Part shown: positions 33,351 through 33,683 of the stretch, one piece after another | Layout of the letters: each line of letters begins with the position of its first letter | Numbering within the stretch: position 1 is the first letter of the stretch | Assembly: GCA_030043855.1 (NCBI GenBank) | Contig: JASHWW010000071.1 | Span: 1-33,683 of the forward strand | Source: Thermoplasmata archaeon | GTDB taxonomy: Archaea; Thermoplasmatota; Thermoplasmata; Lutacidiplasmatales; UBA184 | DNA: 33,683 bases | Direction: 5' to 3' | Notes under the pieces: model-generated | Databases searched by the model: none | Seen by the model: only the letters and a program-made list of their open reading frames with translations | What the model was told of the DNA's origin: nothing | Position numbers and translations under genes: made by a program

Positions 33351-33681
33351 GTGGCGGGAGGCCGGACGACGCCGCATCGATCGCGGCGAGCAACCGGTCG
33401 AGCCGGGCGGTCGCCGCGCTCCGGTCGCCCGCCTGCCGGAGCGCGTCGATGGCCCGCAGTTCCTCGACCTCGGCGTCGACCCGGCGGCCCTGGCCGGCGA
33501 GCAAGGTCAAGAGCCGACCCGCGAGGTTCGCCCGCTGCAGCAGGCGATCCTCCTCGGGGTCCGGCGTCGCGTCGGCGATCCCGCTCGGCGTGTACTCGAC
33601 GAGACCGCGGGGCCACTGGGTCACTTCGCCCTCCCCGCGCCGGACCGGCCGCCGCGGCGCCGGCGACCCGTCGCCGCTCAC
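33346..33681 (-). CDS. Small helical hypothetical protein
   Basis: 111-aa ORF ending LLQRANLAGRLLTLLAGQGRRVDAEVEELRAIDALRQAGDRSAATARLDRLLAAIDAASSGLPPP; heptad-like helical pattern. The start is uncertain and lies at the window edge. Confidence 0.5.
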   Translation of the reverse strand: MSGDGSPAPRRPVRRGEGEVTQWPRGLVEYTPSGIADATPDPEEDRLLQRANLAGRLLTLLAGQGRRVDAEVEELRAIDALRQAGDRSAATARLDRLLAAIDAASSGLPPP

Positions 33682-33683
33682 GT

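Noticed and set aside
1-33683. Mobile elements, phage genes or toxin-antitoxin systems
   Set aside because: No transposase, integrase, phage structural protein or recognisable TA pair seen; gene content is mostly housekeeping.

Overview
This window is about 33.7 kb of very GC-rich DNA. It looks like chromosomal sequence from an archaeon, plausibly a high-GC Thermoplasmata-type lineage (inference). Supporting markers are ribosomal protein L40e, a KEOPS Pcc1-like protein, archease, AMMECR1, TrmI-type tRNA methyltransferase, a fused ETF beta-alpha protein, and TATA-like elements about 25-32 nt upstream of several start codons with little or no leader. I support about 34 protein genes, one tRNA-Gly(GCC), one tandem FN3 repeat region and a few regulatory candidates. 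I saw no CRISPR array, rRNA or transposase. Very long ORFs on the strand opposite real genes in the supplied track are composition artefacts. Three genes are missing or mis-bounded in the track: the edge-truncated ABC permease (complement <1..2168), the 50-aa L40e gene (complement 23805..23957), and the archease gene, whose conserved N-terminus has no in-frame start codon. The most interesting leads are: (1) a DUF4129 / small membrane / DUF58 / membrane / MoxR cluster with no transglutaminase in the window and a structured intergenic region; (2) an A-type-carrier-like domain lacking its cysteines fused to a MIP18/DUF59 domain; (3) the archease frame anomaly at a G4 run; (4) a bactofilin-like protein translationally coupled to a CoA-binding protein; (5) a DUF1028 protein with a possible peptidoglycan-binding-like tail coupled to Pcc1; (6) a possible N-acylamino-acid racemase/GNAT pair; (7) a 12-bp palindrome over the TATA box of an ArsR-AHSA1-DUF1801 operon. 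All family calls come from reading motifs; no database search was run.
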